From UBA11996 sp964394975 (GTDB taxonomy: Bacteria; Chloroflexota; Dehalococcoidia; Lucifugimonadales; UBA826), in contig CAYMZR010000076.1 of assembly GCA_964394975.1 (NCBI GenBank), forward strand, positions 1 through 10,496: 10,496 nt of DNA, written 5' to 3'. This document shows positions 1 to 5,811 of the stretch, one piece after another. The position numbers and the translations under genes are program-made. The number at the start of each line of letters is the position of its first letter. Position 1 is the first letter of the stretch. A model generated the notes under the pieces. It ran no database searches, was not told where the DNA came from, and was given only the letters and a program-made list of their open reading frames with translations.

Positions 1-55
1 CTTGGATATCACTCGCTGAATATTGGTCGTCATTTTGTGGCTTTAAAGTTGCCAT
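1..55 (-). CDS. gyrB: Probable 5' end of DNA gyrase subunit B (partial, cut by window edge)
   Basis: Reading the minus strand from an ATG at 55-53 gives MATLKPQNDDQYSASDIQ with no stop before the window edge. The tail YSASDIQ matches the start of GyrB proteins, which usually continue from S-x-D/E-S-I/D-I-Q into the VLEGLEAVRKRPGMYIG segment of the ATPase domain. GyrB is the ATP-hydrolysing subunit of gyrase, which introduces negative supercoils into DNA in the cytoplasm. A GGGAG Shine-Dalgarno site (64-68) lies 8 nt before the ATG and supports this start. Only 18 codons are visible, so the identification rests on one short motif; ParE (topoisomerase IV) starts in a similar way and cannot be excluded. 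The gene is transcribed away from the peptidase gene. Confidence 0.55.
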   Translation of the reverse strand, partial: MATLKPQNDDQYSASDIQ

Positions 56-63
56 GTACGAAT

Positions 64-68
64 CTCCC
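64..68 (-). promoter_or_regulatory. Shine-Dalgarno site of the probable gyrB
   Basis: The minus strand reads GGGAG here, with 8 nt to the ATG at 55. The spacing is close to ideal, and the site is the main nucleotide-level support that the short edge reading frame is a real gene start. Confidence 0.55.
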
Positions 69-148
69 TAAAAACAGTCTTTTGGACTAGATAAAAATCG
101 ACTTAAACTTATGCAGCTATCCTTAATACAAATAGGGCGGAGGGTTGC

Positions 149-161
149 CGTCTCTGAGACG
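149..161. repeat. 13-bp perfect dyad
   Basis: CGTCTC and GAGACG flank a single central T. One unpaired base is too few for an RNA hairpin loop, so if functional this is more likely a protein-binding operator. It lies about 95 bp upstream of the probable gyrB start. A dyad of this length can arise by chance in a few hundred bases. Confidence 0.3.
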
Positions 162-337
162 TAAATGCGAGCATGACTGCCCAAACTGATGGGTTGTTTT
201 ATCAACCACGTAAAAGCCTCTAGTTTCACGACCTTTATTCTAGCAGAATTAGGGTCCTTTACTCAAGATAAATTTGTTCCTGATTACTATCGAAAAAATT
301 TGAAGGAAATTAGGACCTGTGTATTCTCGTTGATTTA

Positions 338-366
338 TTGATAAAATCTTAACCTGCAGCTAATTT
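338..366 (+). promoter_or_regulatory. Candidate promoter of the P1 peptidase gene
   Basis: A -35-like TTGATA (338-343, five of six consensus bases) is followed after 17 bp by TAATTT (361-366), which keeps the first, second and last bases of the -10 consensus but is otherwise weak. Transcription would start near 373, giving a leader of about 100 nt before the ATG at 472. The call is tentative, because AT-rich DNA yields such matches readily. Confidence 0.3.
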
Positions 367-376
367 TTCGAAAAAT
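363..376. repeat. Perfect 14-bp palindrome overlapping the candidate -10 box
   Basis: ATTTTTCGAAAAAT is fully self-complementary. It overlaps the -10 element and the predicted start point of the candidate peptidase promoter, a typical position for a repressor site. Its core TTTTCGAAAA recurs at 1480-1489, just downstream of the peptidase gene. No regulator is encoded nearby, so a function is inferred only. Confidence 0.35.
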
Positions 377-471
377 GGTGACTTTTGGAAAAATATTTTT
401 TGTGGCGATGAAAAATAAGTTATTTGAGGCCTGCTGCGTCTAGGGTAGGAGTCTTTGGGTTTGGGAAAATT

Positions 472-1440
472 ATGAATAATGGAATTACGGATATTCCAGG
501 TATTACAGTTGGACATTGGACCGACCGAAAAGCAATTACTGGATGCACAGCTATATTGTGTCCAAGAGGGTCTCTTGGAGGTGTATCAGTTCGCGGAGCT
601 TCGCCTGGCACTAGAGAAACTGAGGTATTGGACCCTATTAACCGAGTGGAAGAAGTTCACGCCATTATGCTTTCGGGTGGGAGCGCATTTGGGTTAGGGG
701 TCGCTGATGGGGCGATGCGATATCTGGAGGAAAGAGGAATTGGAGTGAAAGTAGGAGACAGCGTAGTGCCCATAGTACCCTCTGCTATCTTATTTGATTT
801 GGGAATAGGTGATTCGAAGGTTCGGCCTACCTCGGAAAATGGATATCATGCCTGCAAATATGCTTCTGGCGATCCGGTTGAGCAAGGCTGTATAGGGGCA
901 GGTACGGGTGCTACCGTTGCCAAAACTCAAGGTGCACAAAAAGCTGTTAAAGGTGGTTTGGGTTCTGCAAGCGTTAATCTTGGTGATGGTCTATTGGTGG
1001 GAGCCATTATTGCCGTGAATGCTATAGGAAGTGTGTACGATCCGGAGAATGGATTATTACTAGCCGGTCCTAGAATTGGTGACACTATGTCCAATTCTAT
1101 GGATGATTTAATATCGGGGGATTCGTTCAAATTACCAGATATTAACTCTAATACTACTATTGGAGTTGTGGCCACCAACGCTAGGTTGACCAAGGCTCAG
1201 GCTAAAAGATTAGCTTCAAATTCACACGATGGTCTGGCTTTAGCAATTAGACCATCGCACCTGATAGGTGATGGAGATACTATGTTCGCTATATCAACGG
1301 GCGAGCAAGGAAATATTGATGCTTTTAGCGACATGAATCGGATTATTGCGGGCGCGATACAGGCTGTTTCAGACTCGATAAAAAATGCCATTCAGTTAGC
1401 TGAAACGATGGGAGGCGTTCCGTCGGTAAGAGATTTGTAA
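472..1440 (+). CDS. P1 family peptidase (DmpA/S58, self-processing N-terminal nucleophile hydrolase)
   Basis: The product is a 322-residue member of peptidase family S58 (DmpA aminopeptidase, beta-aminopeptidase BapA, nylon oligomer hydrolase NylC). These enzymes cleave themselves into two chains and then use the newly exposed Ser or Thr as nucleophile to release N-terminal residues or open amide bonds. Visible signatures are the start NNGITDIPGITVGHWTD, the block GTRETEVLD (about 46-54), the glycine-rich GGSAFGL (about 69-75) and NTTIGVVATNA. Cleavage is expected between Asn227 and Thr228, giving chains of about 227 and 95 residues; a Thr nucleophile resembles NylC more than DmpA, which uses Ser. 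I chose the ATG at 472 because family members begin at this point. An in-frame TTG at 424 would add 16 residues of unlike composition. No signal peptide is seen, so it is probably cytoplasmic. The natural substrate cannot be read from sequence. Confidence 0.9.
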   Translation: MNNGITDIPGITVGHWTDRKAITGCTAILCPRGSLGGVSVRGASPGTRETEVLDPINRVEEVHAIMLSGGSAFGLGVADGAMRYLEERGIGVKVGDSVVPIVPSAILFDLGIGDSKVRPTSENGYHACKYASGDPVEQGCIGAGTGATVAKTQGAQKAVKGGLGSASVNLGDGLLVGAIIAVNAIGSVYDPENGLLLAGPRIGDTMSNSMDDLISGDSFKLPDINSNTTIGVVATNARLTKAQAKRLASNSHDGLALAIRPSHLIGDGDTMFAISTGEQGNIDAFSDMNRIIAGAIQAVSDSIKNAIQLAETMGGVPSVRDL

Positions 1441-1462
1441 GGTGAGATTTGCTATATAAATA

Positions 1463-1543
1463 TGGATATCACTGAGGGCTTTTCGAAAATCAGTCATAGA
1501 TATCCAAAAAATCAAAAGTAGCGGATAGAAGATATCTATGACT
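1463..1543 (+). repeat. Three-arm inverted repeat with two mutually exclusive hairpins
   Basis: Arm A (1463-1475) pairs with arm B as an 8-bp stem (TGGATATC with GATATCCA at 1499-1506) plus a 5-bp inner stem (ACTGA with TCAGT at 1490-1494), leaving a 4-nt bulge and a 14-nt loop. Part of arm B, AGTCATAGATATC (1492-1504), is also an uninterrupted 13-bp complement of arm C, GATATCTATGACT (1531-1543), across a 26-nt loop. The two structures compete for the same B bases. Neither is followed by a T-tract, so this is not a classical intrinsic terminator. It may be a 3'-end structure of the peptidase mRNA, a leader switch for surE, or the remnant of a palindromic repeat element. Confidence 0.6.
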
Positions 1544-1563
1544 ACCGCAGCGTTGTTTCAAAT

Positions 1564-1605
1564 AGAGATAATTTTTATTGAAAGATCGCCCTTATAATTG
1601 TCTCT
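1564..1605 (+). repeat. Stem-loop in the surE upstream region
   Basis: AGAGATAATT (1564-1573) can pair with AATTGTCTCT (1596-1605): ten base pairs including one G-U wobble, with a 22-nt loop. It sits about 40 nt before the surE start. Its 3' arm overlaps a perfect -10-like hexamer at 1593-1598, so the RNA stem and a promoter reading may be alternatives. Confidence 0.35.
1593..1598 (+). promoter_or_regulatory. Possible -10 box for surE
   Basis: TATAAT matches the consensus exactly and lies about 48 bp before the surE ATG. No acceptable -35 hexamer is found at 16-18 bp upstream (the bases there are AATTTT), and there is no extended TGn motif. If real, surE mRNA would start near 1605 and would exclude the three-arm repeat. 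Confidence 0.3.
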
Positions 1606-1645
1606 GTGTTAGAAAATTAATGTGTTATTCAAAGGTTGGGTATTC

Positions 1646-2440
1646 ATGCGGGTATTGTTGACAAATGATGATGGAATTCATTCTCCTGGTCTATGGGCTA
1701 TAGCTAAATCCTTGGAGGACATAGCTGATTTGACAGTGGTTGTTCCTGACCGAGACCAAAGTGGTAAAGGGGCATCTATGACTCTTACTGGTCCACTAAC
1801 TGTTGAAAAGACGCAGACTCCGATCGGCATGAAATGTCCAACATACACTGTAGAGGGTACTCCTGCGGATTGTGTGATCATGGCGTGTGAATCTTTGTGT
1901 GCTGAACCGGTAGATCTGATAGTCTCAGGTATCAATCAAGGTGCAAATATGGGGCTAGATGTTTTTAATTCTGGTACCTTTGGTGCGGCTCTCCATGGAT
2001 ACTTTAGGGGAATTAATTCCATCGCTTTATCTGTTTTCTACAGGCAGGATGTCATATATTCTTCTGCCGCATTGGTAGGCGCTGAAATAGCCAGAATCGT
2101 GCATGATCAAAAGTCTGAATCAGCAGTTTTGCTAAACGTTAACCTTCCCGCCTGCGACTTAAAAGATATTAGAGGAGTTGATTTAACGAGTCTGGGGCCG
2201 AAGGCATATTTAGAAAATGTTGAAACGGTCACAAGTGGTAGAAGAACCTTTCACTGGTTGCGTCATAACAAACCTATGAATGTTACCCATCAGCAAGGGA
2301 CTGATGTTTGGTCTATTAACCACGACAGAGCGTCAATTACAATCGTAAACCCATACCTCACAACTGATAATAGCTCTGAGTTAGGCAATGTAGTGTTGCA
2401 AGGTTCGAAAAATTGCCTAGGAGTGATTTCTCCAGATTAG
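1646..2440 (+). CDS. surE: 5'/3'-nucleotidase SurE
   Basis: SurE is a metal-dependent phosphatase that dephosphorylates nucleoside monophosphates, and in some species also 3'-nucleotides and short polyphosphate; it is linked to stationary-phase survival. The 264-residue product has the family's usual length and hallmarks: MRVLLTNDDG at the start with metal ligands Asp8 and Asp9, Ser39 in PDRDQSGKGAS, and Asn97 in SGINQGANMG followed by SGTFGAALHG. The ATG at 1646 is chosen because SurE proteins begin exactly here; a GTG at 1622 would add eight unlike residues. A weak AAAGG lies 10 nt upstream. The protein is soluble with no signal peptide. The stop codon overlaps the convergent dehydratase gene by 4 nt, leaving no room for a separate terminator. 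Its activity would complement NudC, which releases AMP and NMN, but the genes are not co-transcribed. Confidence 0.95.
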   Translation: MRVLLTNDDGIHSPGLWAIAKSLEDIADLTVVVPDRDQSGKGASMTLTGPLTVEKTQTPIGMKCPTYTVEGTPADCVIMACESLCAEPVDLIVSGINQGANMGLDVFNSGTFGAALHGYFRGINSIALSVFYRQDVIYSSAALVGAEIARIVHDQKSESAVLLNVNLPACDLKDIRGVDLTSLGPKAYLENVETVTSGRRTFHWLRHNKPMNVTHQQGTDVWSINHDRASITIVNPYLTTDNSSELGNVVLQGSKNCLGVISPD

Positions 2441-3639
2441 CTATTTTCGGGACCGTATCCGGGAACGGTATGTTTTAGTAGAAATTCCTCATCTAAATTA
2501 AGTCCTAAACCAGGCTGATCGGTGAGATATAAATTTCCATCTCTAATATCAAGAGGTTTGTCCATTAAGCAGTTGTATCCACTCAGATCGTACCTTATCG
2601 TCTCCAATTTATAGAAATTAGGGATTGTCATAGAAACTTGAGCGCCGGCCATTATGTTAATAGGACCACTGGCATCATGGGGAGATACTGGTATGTAATA
2701 AGCCTCTGCCATAGTGGAGATTTTTTTAAGCTCTGATATTCCTCCTGTCCAGGTAACGTCTGGCATCACATAATCGGCTAAATTATTTTCAAAAATGGGG
2801 ATGAATTCAAATCGAGTGTGAAGTCTTTCCCCTACACTAATTTTCACGTTGGTGCTGTCTCTTACCTGTTGTAAGGCATGATAGCTTTCTACTGGGACTG
2901 GTTCTTCAAACCAGTGTATGTCGTACGCAGCAAGTCGATTAGCGAGGTCTATTGCTGTGGGGACATTGAATTTTCCATGAGCATCGATAAGAATCTCAAT
3001 ATCAGGACCAACGGCATCTCGTATTTCGGCTGTAATTCGCTCAGCTCTGTAGGCACCTTCGGGACTAATTTCACCATCCATATATCCGATATTTCCACCG
3101 TTATATCCATCATAGGAAGAATGCATCATGGGGTCCATTTTGAACGCAGTATGACCTGAATCAACAATTTCCTTGGCATTTTCAATCGCTAGTTCTATAT
3201 CTTCATTCGGTTCCGGGGGATGAGTGTATAGGGCTATTTCGTCTCTAACAGAGCCCCCGAGTAATTGATAAATTGGTTTATTGACTGATTTACCAAAGAT
3301 ATCCCATAAAGCTATGTCAATTCCGCTCATAGCGGCTGTGGTAGCTCCCCTGGTGCCTGTGTATGTAAAGAGCCTAAACGTGCGGGTCCATATTTCTTCA
3401 ATTTTTGTAGGGTCCCATCCTATAAGGAAATCTTTTAATTCCATGACATATTTTTGAATTGCTCGATTCCCGATACCACCTGGGTAATTGGTAATTTCCC
3501 CCCAACCTGTAATCCCTTCGTCTGTATCAATTTGTACGAAAACAAATTCGCGATTTATCGGAGATCTTAGCTTGTCTTTTCCTGGGCGATCATCCCATTC
3601 CATTTCTATCAGATAACTTTTCACATCAGTAATTTTCAT
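2437..3639 (-). CDS. Enolase-superfamily dehydratase, mandelate racemase/galactonate dehydratase type
   Basis: The 400-residue product has the two-domain enolase-superfamily layout: an N-terminal capping domain (about 1-125, ending AMSGIDIALWDIFGK) and a TIM barrel. Metal ligands are Asp219 (in IDAHGKFN), Glu245 (WFEEP) and Glu271 (VGERL). His321 in SPHDASGP and Asp294 in MPDVTWTGG form the base dyad. His221, two residues after the first ligand, matches the extra catalytic His of E. coli D-galactonate dehydratase, as does the general pattern. The second barrel strand carries Lys167-Met-Asp169. Such enzymes remove water from a sugar acid to give a 2-keto-3-deoxy acid. The exact sugar acid cannot be assigned, since close relatives act on galactonate, gluconate, mannonate and others. 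The start is supported by AAAGGG 6 nt upstream. The gene diverges from an MFS carrier, suggesting uptake and catabolism of the same acid. Confidence 0.88.
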   Translation of the reverse strand: MKITDVKSYLIEMEWDDRPGKDKLRSPINREFVFVQIDTDEGITGWGEITNYPGGIGNRAIQKYVMELKDFLIGWDPTKIEEIWTRTFRLFTYTGTRGATTAAMSGIDIALWDIFGKSVNKPIYQLLGGSVRDEIALYTHPPEPNEDIELAIENAKEIVDSGHTAFKMDPMMHSSYDGYNGGNIGYMDGEISPEGAYRAERITAEIRDAVGPDIEILIDAHGKFNVPTAIDLANRLAAYDIHWFEEPVPVESYHALQQVRDSTNVKISVGERLHTRFEFIPIFENNLADYVMPDVTWTGGISELKKISTMAEAYYIPVSPHDASGPINIMAGAQVSMTIPNFYKLETIRYDLSGYNCLMDKPLDIRDGNLYLTDQPGLGLNLDEEFLLKHTVPGYGPENS

Positions 3640-3671
3640 TTCTAACCCTTTAACAAATTAAAGTCCATAAT

Positions 3672-3693
3672 ACCAGTGAATAATATCGCTGGT
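3672..3693. promoter_or_regulatory. Imperfect palindrome in the dehydratase/MFS divergent region
   Basis: The 22-bp element has outer half-sites ACCAG and CTGGT plus two further matching base pairs in each arm (GA with TC), so seven of the eight outer positions are symmetrical. It is the most regular dyad in the 103-bp gap between the two divergent genes. A minus-strand TATTAT (3667-3672), a possible -10 box for the dehydratase, abuts it. This is a plausible operator for a sugar-acid-responsive repressor, but no regulator gene is in the window and no good -35 boxes were found. Confidence 0.35.
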
Positions 3694-3742
3694 TCATCAC
3701 GAAAGGTATATCATAATTCCTTAATATTTAACGTGATACCGA

Positions 3743-5038
3743 ATGTCTCTACAAAACTCTACAGATAGCACAGATAAATTCATCAGACTGTTCCCTTTTT
3801 TTTATGGATGGGTCATTCTATTTGTAGCATCTTTAGCTCATTTCGCGTCAGCACCTGGCCAGACATATGTTTCATCCATATTTATTGACCCTATGATTGA
3901 TGATCTTGGGTGGTCTCGTACAACATTTTCGAGTCTTTACACCGCGGGTTCCATGACAGCAGCGATTTTCATGGTCGCAGCCGGCAAAGCTCTAGATAAA
4001 TTTGGTGCTAGAAAAACACTCACAACTTTATGCTTGATGATGTCTCTAGCAACTTTTTGGATGAGTGAAGTGGATTCTATTTGGAAATTGTTTATTGGTT
4101 ATGCTTTGCTGAGAACCATAGGGCAAGGTTCATTTGGATTAGTAGCAACTACTATGGTTTCAACCTGGTTTATACGAATTAGAGGTAGAGCAACCGCAAT
4201 ATCTTCGATTGGTGGGGCCGCTAGTTTGGCCCTATTCCCTTTTATAGTTCATGTATTGATTGAACGGTTTGATTGGAGAAATACTTGGTTAATTTTGGGG
4301 ATAGTTGTTTTGATCGTACTTTTCTTACCTGCCCTACTTCTTATTAGAAAGAGTCCGGAAGCGGTTAGTCTTAGACCAGATGGTGTTAGCTATAAGCTGC
4401 TAGAAACTGGTGGGAACTCAGACAGAGAACCTTCGGAAGCTAACTTCACTTTAGCTGAAGCCCTAAGAACAAAATCATTGTGGATGTTGGTCTTTGGAAG
4501 CACCGCCATGCCACTCATAATGACAGGTCTTATGTTCCATCATGTGTCTATTCTTGGCGCGAAGGGAATTTCGCCAGGTTTAGCAGCAGCGACAATGGGA
4601 CTTTTTGGCCCATTAGTTTTTTTGGGCAGTCTAGGTTGTGGTTATCTGGCGGATCGAATTCCTAACCGGTTTCTACTTGCGACAGGACAACTCTCTCTTA
4701 TAGTAGCGATGTTATGGACCATAATAATATCTGCTCCGTGGCAAGCGATAATTTATATAGTTTTGGCCTCAATTAGCATGTCTCTTATGAGTACACCCAA
4801 TACGGTCATTTGGGCAAATTATTTTGGAAGGGCCCATCTTGGTAGCATCAGAGGATTTGCTTCTACAGTTATGGTGGCATTTTCAGCTATAGGTGCATTG
4901 CCATTTGGATTGATATACGACCAAACTGGTTCATATAATGATGCGATTTTCATATTGTTGGCTCTGCCTGTAATAGCTGGAATAGCGTATATATTGGCTA
5001 TAGAGCCCAAGCTTGAACACAAGTTAAATGGGTTCTAA
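3743..5038 (+). CDS. Major facilitator superfamily carrier, monocarboxylate-transporter-like
   Basis: The 431-residue product is a hydrophobic inner-membrane protein with about twelve predicted membrane segments in two halves, separated by a polar central loop (about 205-235, rich in E, S, D and R). The start FFYGWVILFVAS, followed by SVFI/D-like FIDPMIDDLGWSRTTFS, is typical of MFS_1 carriers related to monocarboxylate and oxalate/formate transporters. The loop 2-3 motif is present as GKALDKFGARK (81-91), with a weaker copy GYLADRIPNRF in the second half. By family and by its divergent neighbour, an acid-sugar dehydratase, import of a sugar acid or other carboxylate is a reasonable inference, not a demonstrated substrate. 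No clear Shine-Dalgarno precedes the ATG. The stop overlaps the convergent phosphorylase-family gene by 4 nt. Confidence 0.85.
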   Translation: MSLQNSTDSTDKFIRLFPFFYGWVILFVASLAHFASAPGQTYVSSIFIDPMIDDLGWSRTTFSSLYTAGSMTAAIFMVAAGKALDKFGARKTLTTLCLMMSLATFWMSEVDSIWKLFIGYALLRTIGQGSFGLVATTMVSTWFIRIRGRATAISSIGGAASLALFPFIVHVLIERFDWRNTWLILGIVVLIVLFLPALLLIRKSPEAVSLRPDGVSYKLLETGGNSDREPSEANFTLAEALRTKSLWMLVFGSTAMPLIMTGLMFHHVSILGAKGISPGLAAATMGLFGPLVFLGSLGCGYLADRIPNRFLLATGQLSLIVAMLWTIIISAPWQAIIYIVLASISMSLMSTPNTVIWANYFGRAHLGSIRGFASTVMVAFSAIGALPFGLIYDQTGSYNDAIFILLALPVIAGIAYILAIEPKLEHKLNGF

Positions 5039-5805
5039 AAGAGTTCGGTTAGTTTCATTAACAAGTTAAAAGAATTTTCCAGATTGTTTTCATATAATTG
5101 TTTATTCCATTTCCAATCCATTTTTTCTGTGAGGTCGTGAGCATCGGAAACCACAAATAGGCCCACACATGGAATTTCTAGGTGTTTGCAAAGAGCAAAT
5201 ATCGCAGACATTTCCATATCAACTCCTAGGATCCCGTTTTGCCTCCAATTTAGTTCAGTGTTTATAGTCTGTCTATATGGAGCGTCAGTGCTTACCGTTT
5301 TACCTTCCCGATATAGAAGGTTATGTTTTTCAAGATGGTTTGCCAGGCGCTCTCGCATATCCCGATCAGGAGTAGCATCAACACCAGGAGGAAGATAGTG
5401 GAAAGAGGTTCCTTCCTCTCTTTGACAACATACTGGTAGCACAATATCTCCTACATTTAGAGAATTATCTACGGCCCCGCAAAGACCGAGCACAAAAACA
5501 CGCTTAACTCCTCTTGCAATCGCAGTTTGAATAGCACTCACACCGATGGGGGCGCTTATCGCCCCTTCAATGGCAACCAAGTTTTTATTGCTATGACTCC
5601 TGTAAAGGATCGATTCTCCACCAAAGAATCGAAGCGGAGAGGATTCCTCGTGAAGAACTTTAGCATTAGCGAACTTAGTCAAAAGATTTTGTGAAAAGAC
5701 CGCTAAAAGATTTGGAGGTAAATTAGTTGATACCCTATCTTGTAATTCTGGCCTAATGACACTCCGGGATTTATCTTCTGGATTAAACCAACTTTCTCTG
5801 CTCAT
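5035..5805 (-). CDS. Nucleoside phosphorylase superfamily protein (uridine phosphorylase/MTA nucleosidase-like)
   Basis: The 256-residue product belongs to the PNP/UDP family, which splits the N-glycosidic bond of nucleosides using phosphate or water. Supporting motifs are SAPIGVSAIQTAIARGVKRV with LGLCGAV (about 85-112, phosphate/ribose region), GVDMEMSA (194-201, Glu198 expected to bind ribose hydroxyls) and VVSDAHD (218-224, Asp221 expected as the general acid for the base). The substrate is uncertain: the base-specificity region does not let me choose between uridine, purine nucleosides or methylthioadenosine, and the N-terminal 40 residues look unusual. It starts 6 nt after the nudC stop with no evident ribosome site, so translation is probably coupled to nudC. 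The pairing suggests salvage of nucleosides derived from NAD. Confidence 0.82.
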   Translation of the reverse strand: MSRESWFNPEDKSRSVIRPELQDRVSTNLPPNLLAVFSQNLLTKFANAKVLHEESSPLRFFGGESILYRSHSNKNLVAIEGAISAPIGVSAIQTAIARGVKRVFVLGLCGAVDNSLNVGDIVLPVCCQREEGTSFHYLPPGVDATPDRDMRERLANHLEKHNLLYREGKTVSTDAPYRQTINTELNWRQNGILGVDMEMSAIFALCKHLEIPCVGLFVVSDAHDLTEKMDWKWNKQLYENNLENSFNLLMKLTELF

Positions 5806-5811
5806 ATGAAC

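Larger units (their letters stand above)
56..471. other. Non-coding divergent region between gyrB and the P1 peptidase gene
   Basis: About 415 bp separate the two divergent gene starts. I see no convincing gene here: the longest plus-strand frame with an ATG (189-341, 50 codons) has no ribosome site and resembles nothing I know. The region holds a 13-bp perfect dyad CGTCTC-T-GAGACG (149-161), a short stem-loop GGTTG-6 nt-CAACC (192-207), a perfect palindrome at 363-376 and a candidate promoter at 338-366. No tRNA or rRNA signature was recognised. The length is unusual for this otherwise tightly packed window, so it probably carries control elements for both flanking genes. Confidence 0.5.

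Noticed and set aside
189..341. A 50-codon plus-strand open frame in the left non-coding region
   Set aside because: It has an ATG but no ribosome site, no recognisable motif, and overlaps the stem-loop at 192-207; frames of this size are expected by chance.
424..471. TTG at 424 as the start of the P1 peptidase
   Set aside because: The extra 16 residues do not resemble the family N-terminus, while the ATG at 472 begins exactly at the conserved start.
3..1473. The 11-mer TGGATATCACT occurs at 3-13 and 1463-1473
   Set aside because: One copy is inside the probable gyrB coding sequence, and several exact 11-mer matches are expected by chance in 10 kb.
2452..2469. Stem-loop ACCGT-8 nt-ACGGT just after the surE stop, as a terminator
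   Set aside because: The stem is only 5 bp, it is followed by an interrupted T stretch (ATGTTTTAG), and it lies inside the dehydratase coding sequence, so the call is too weak to list.
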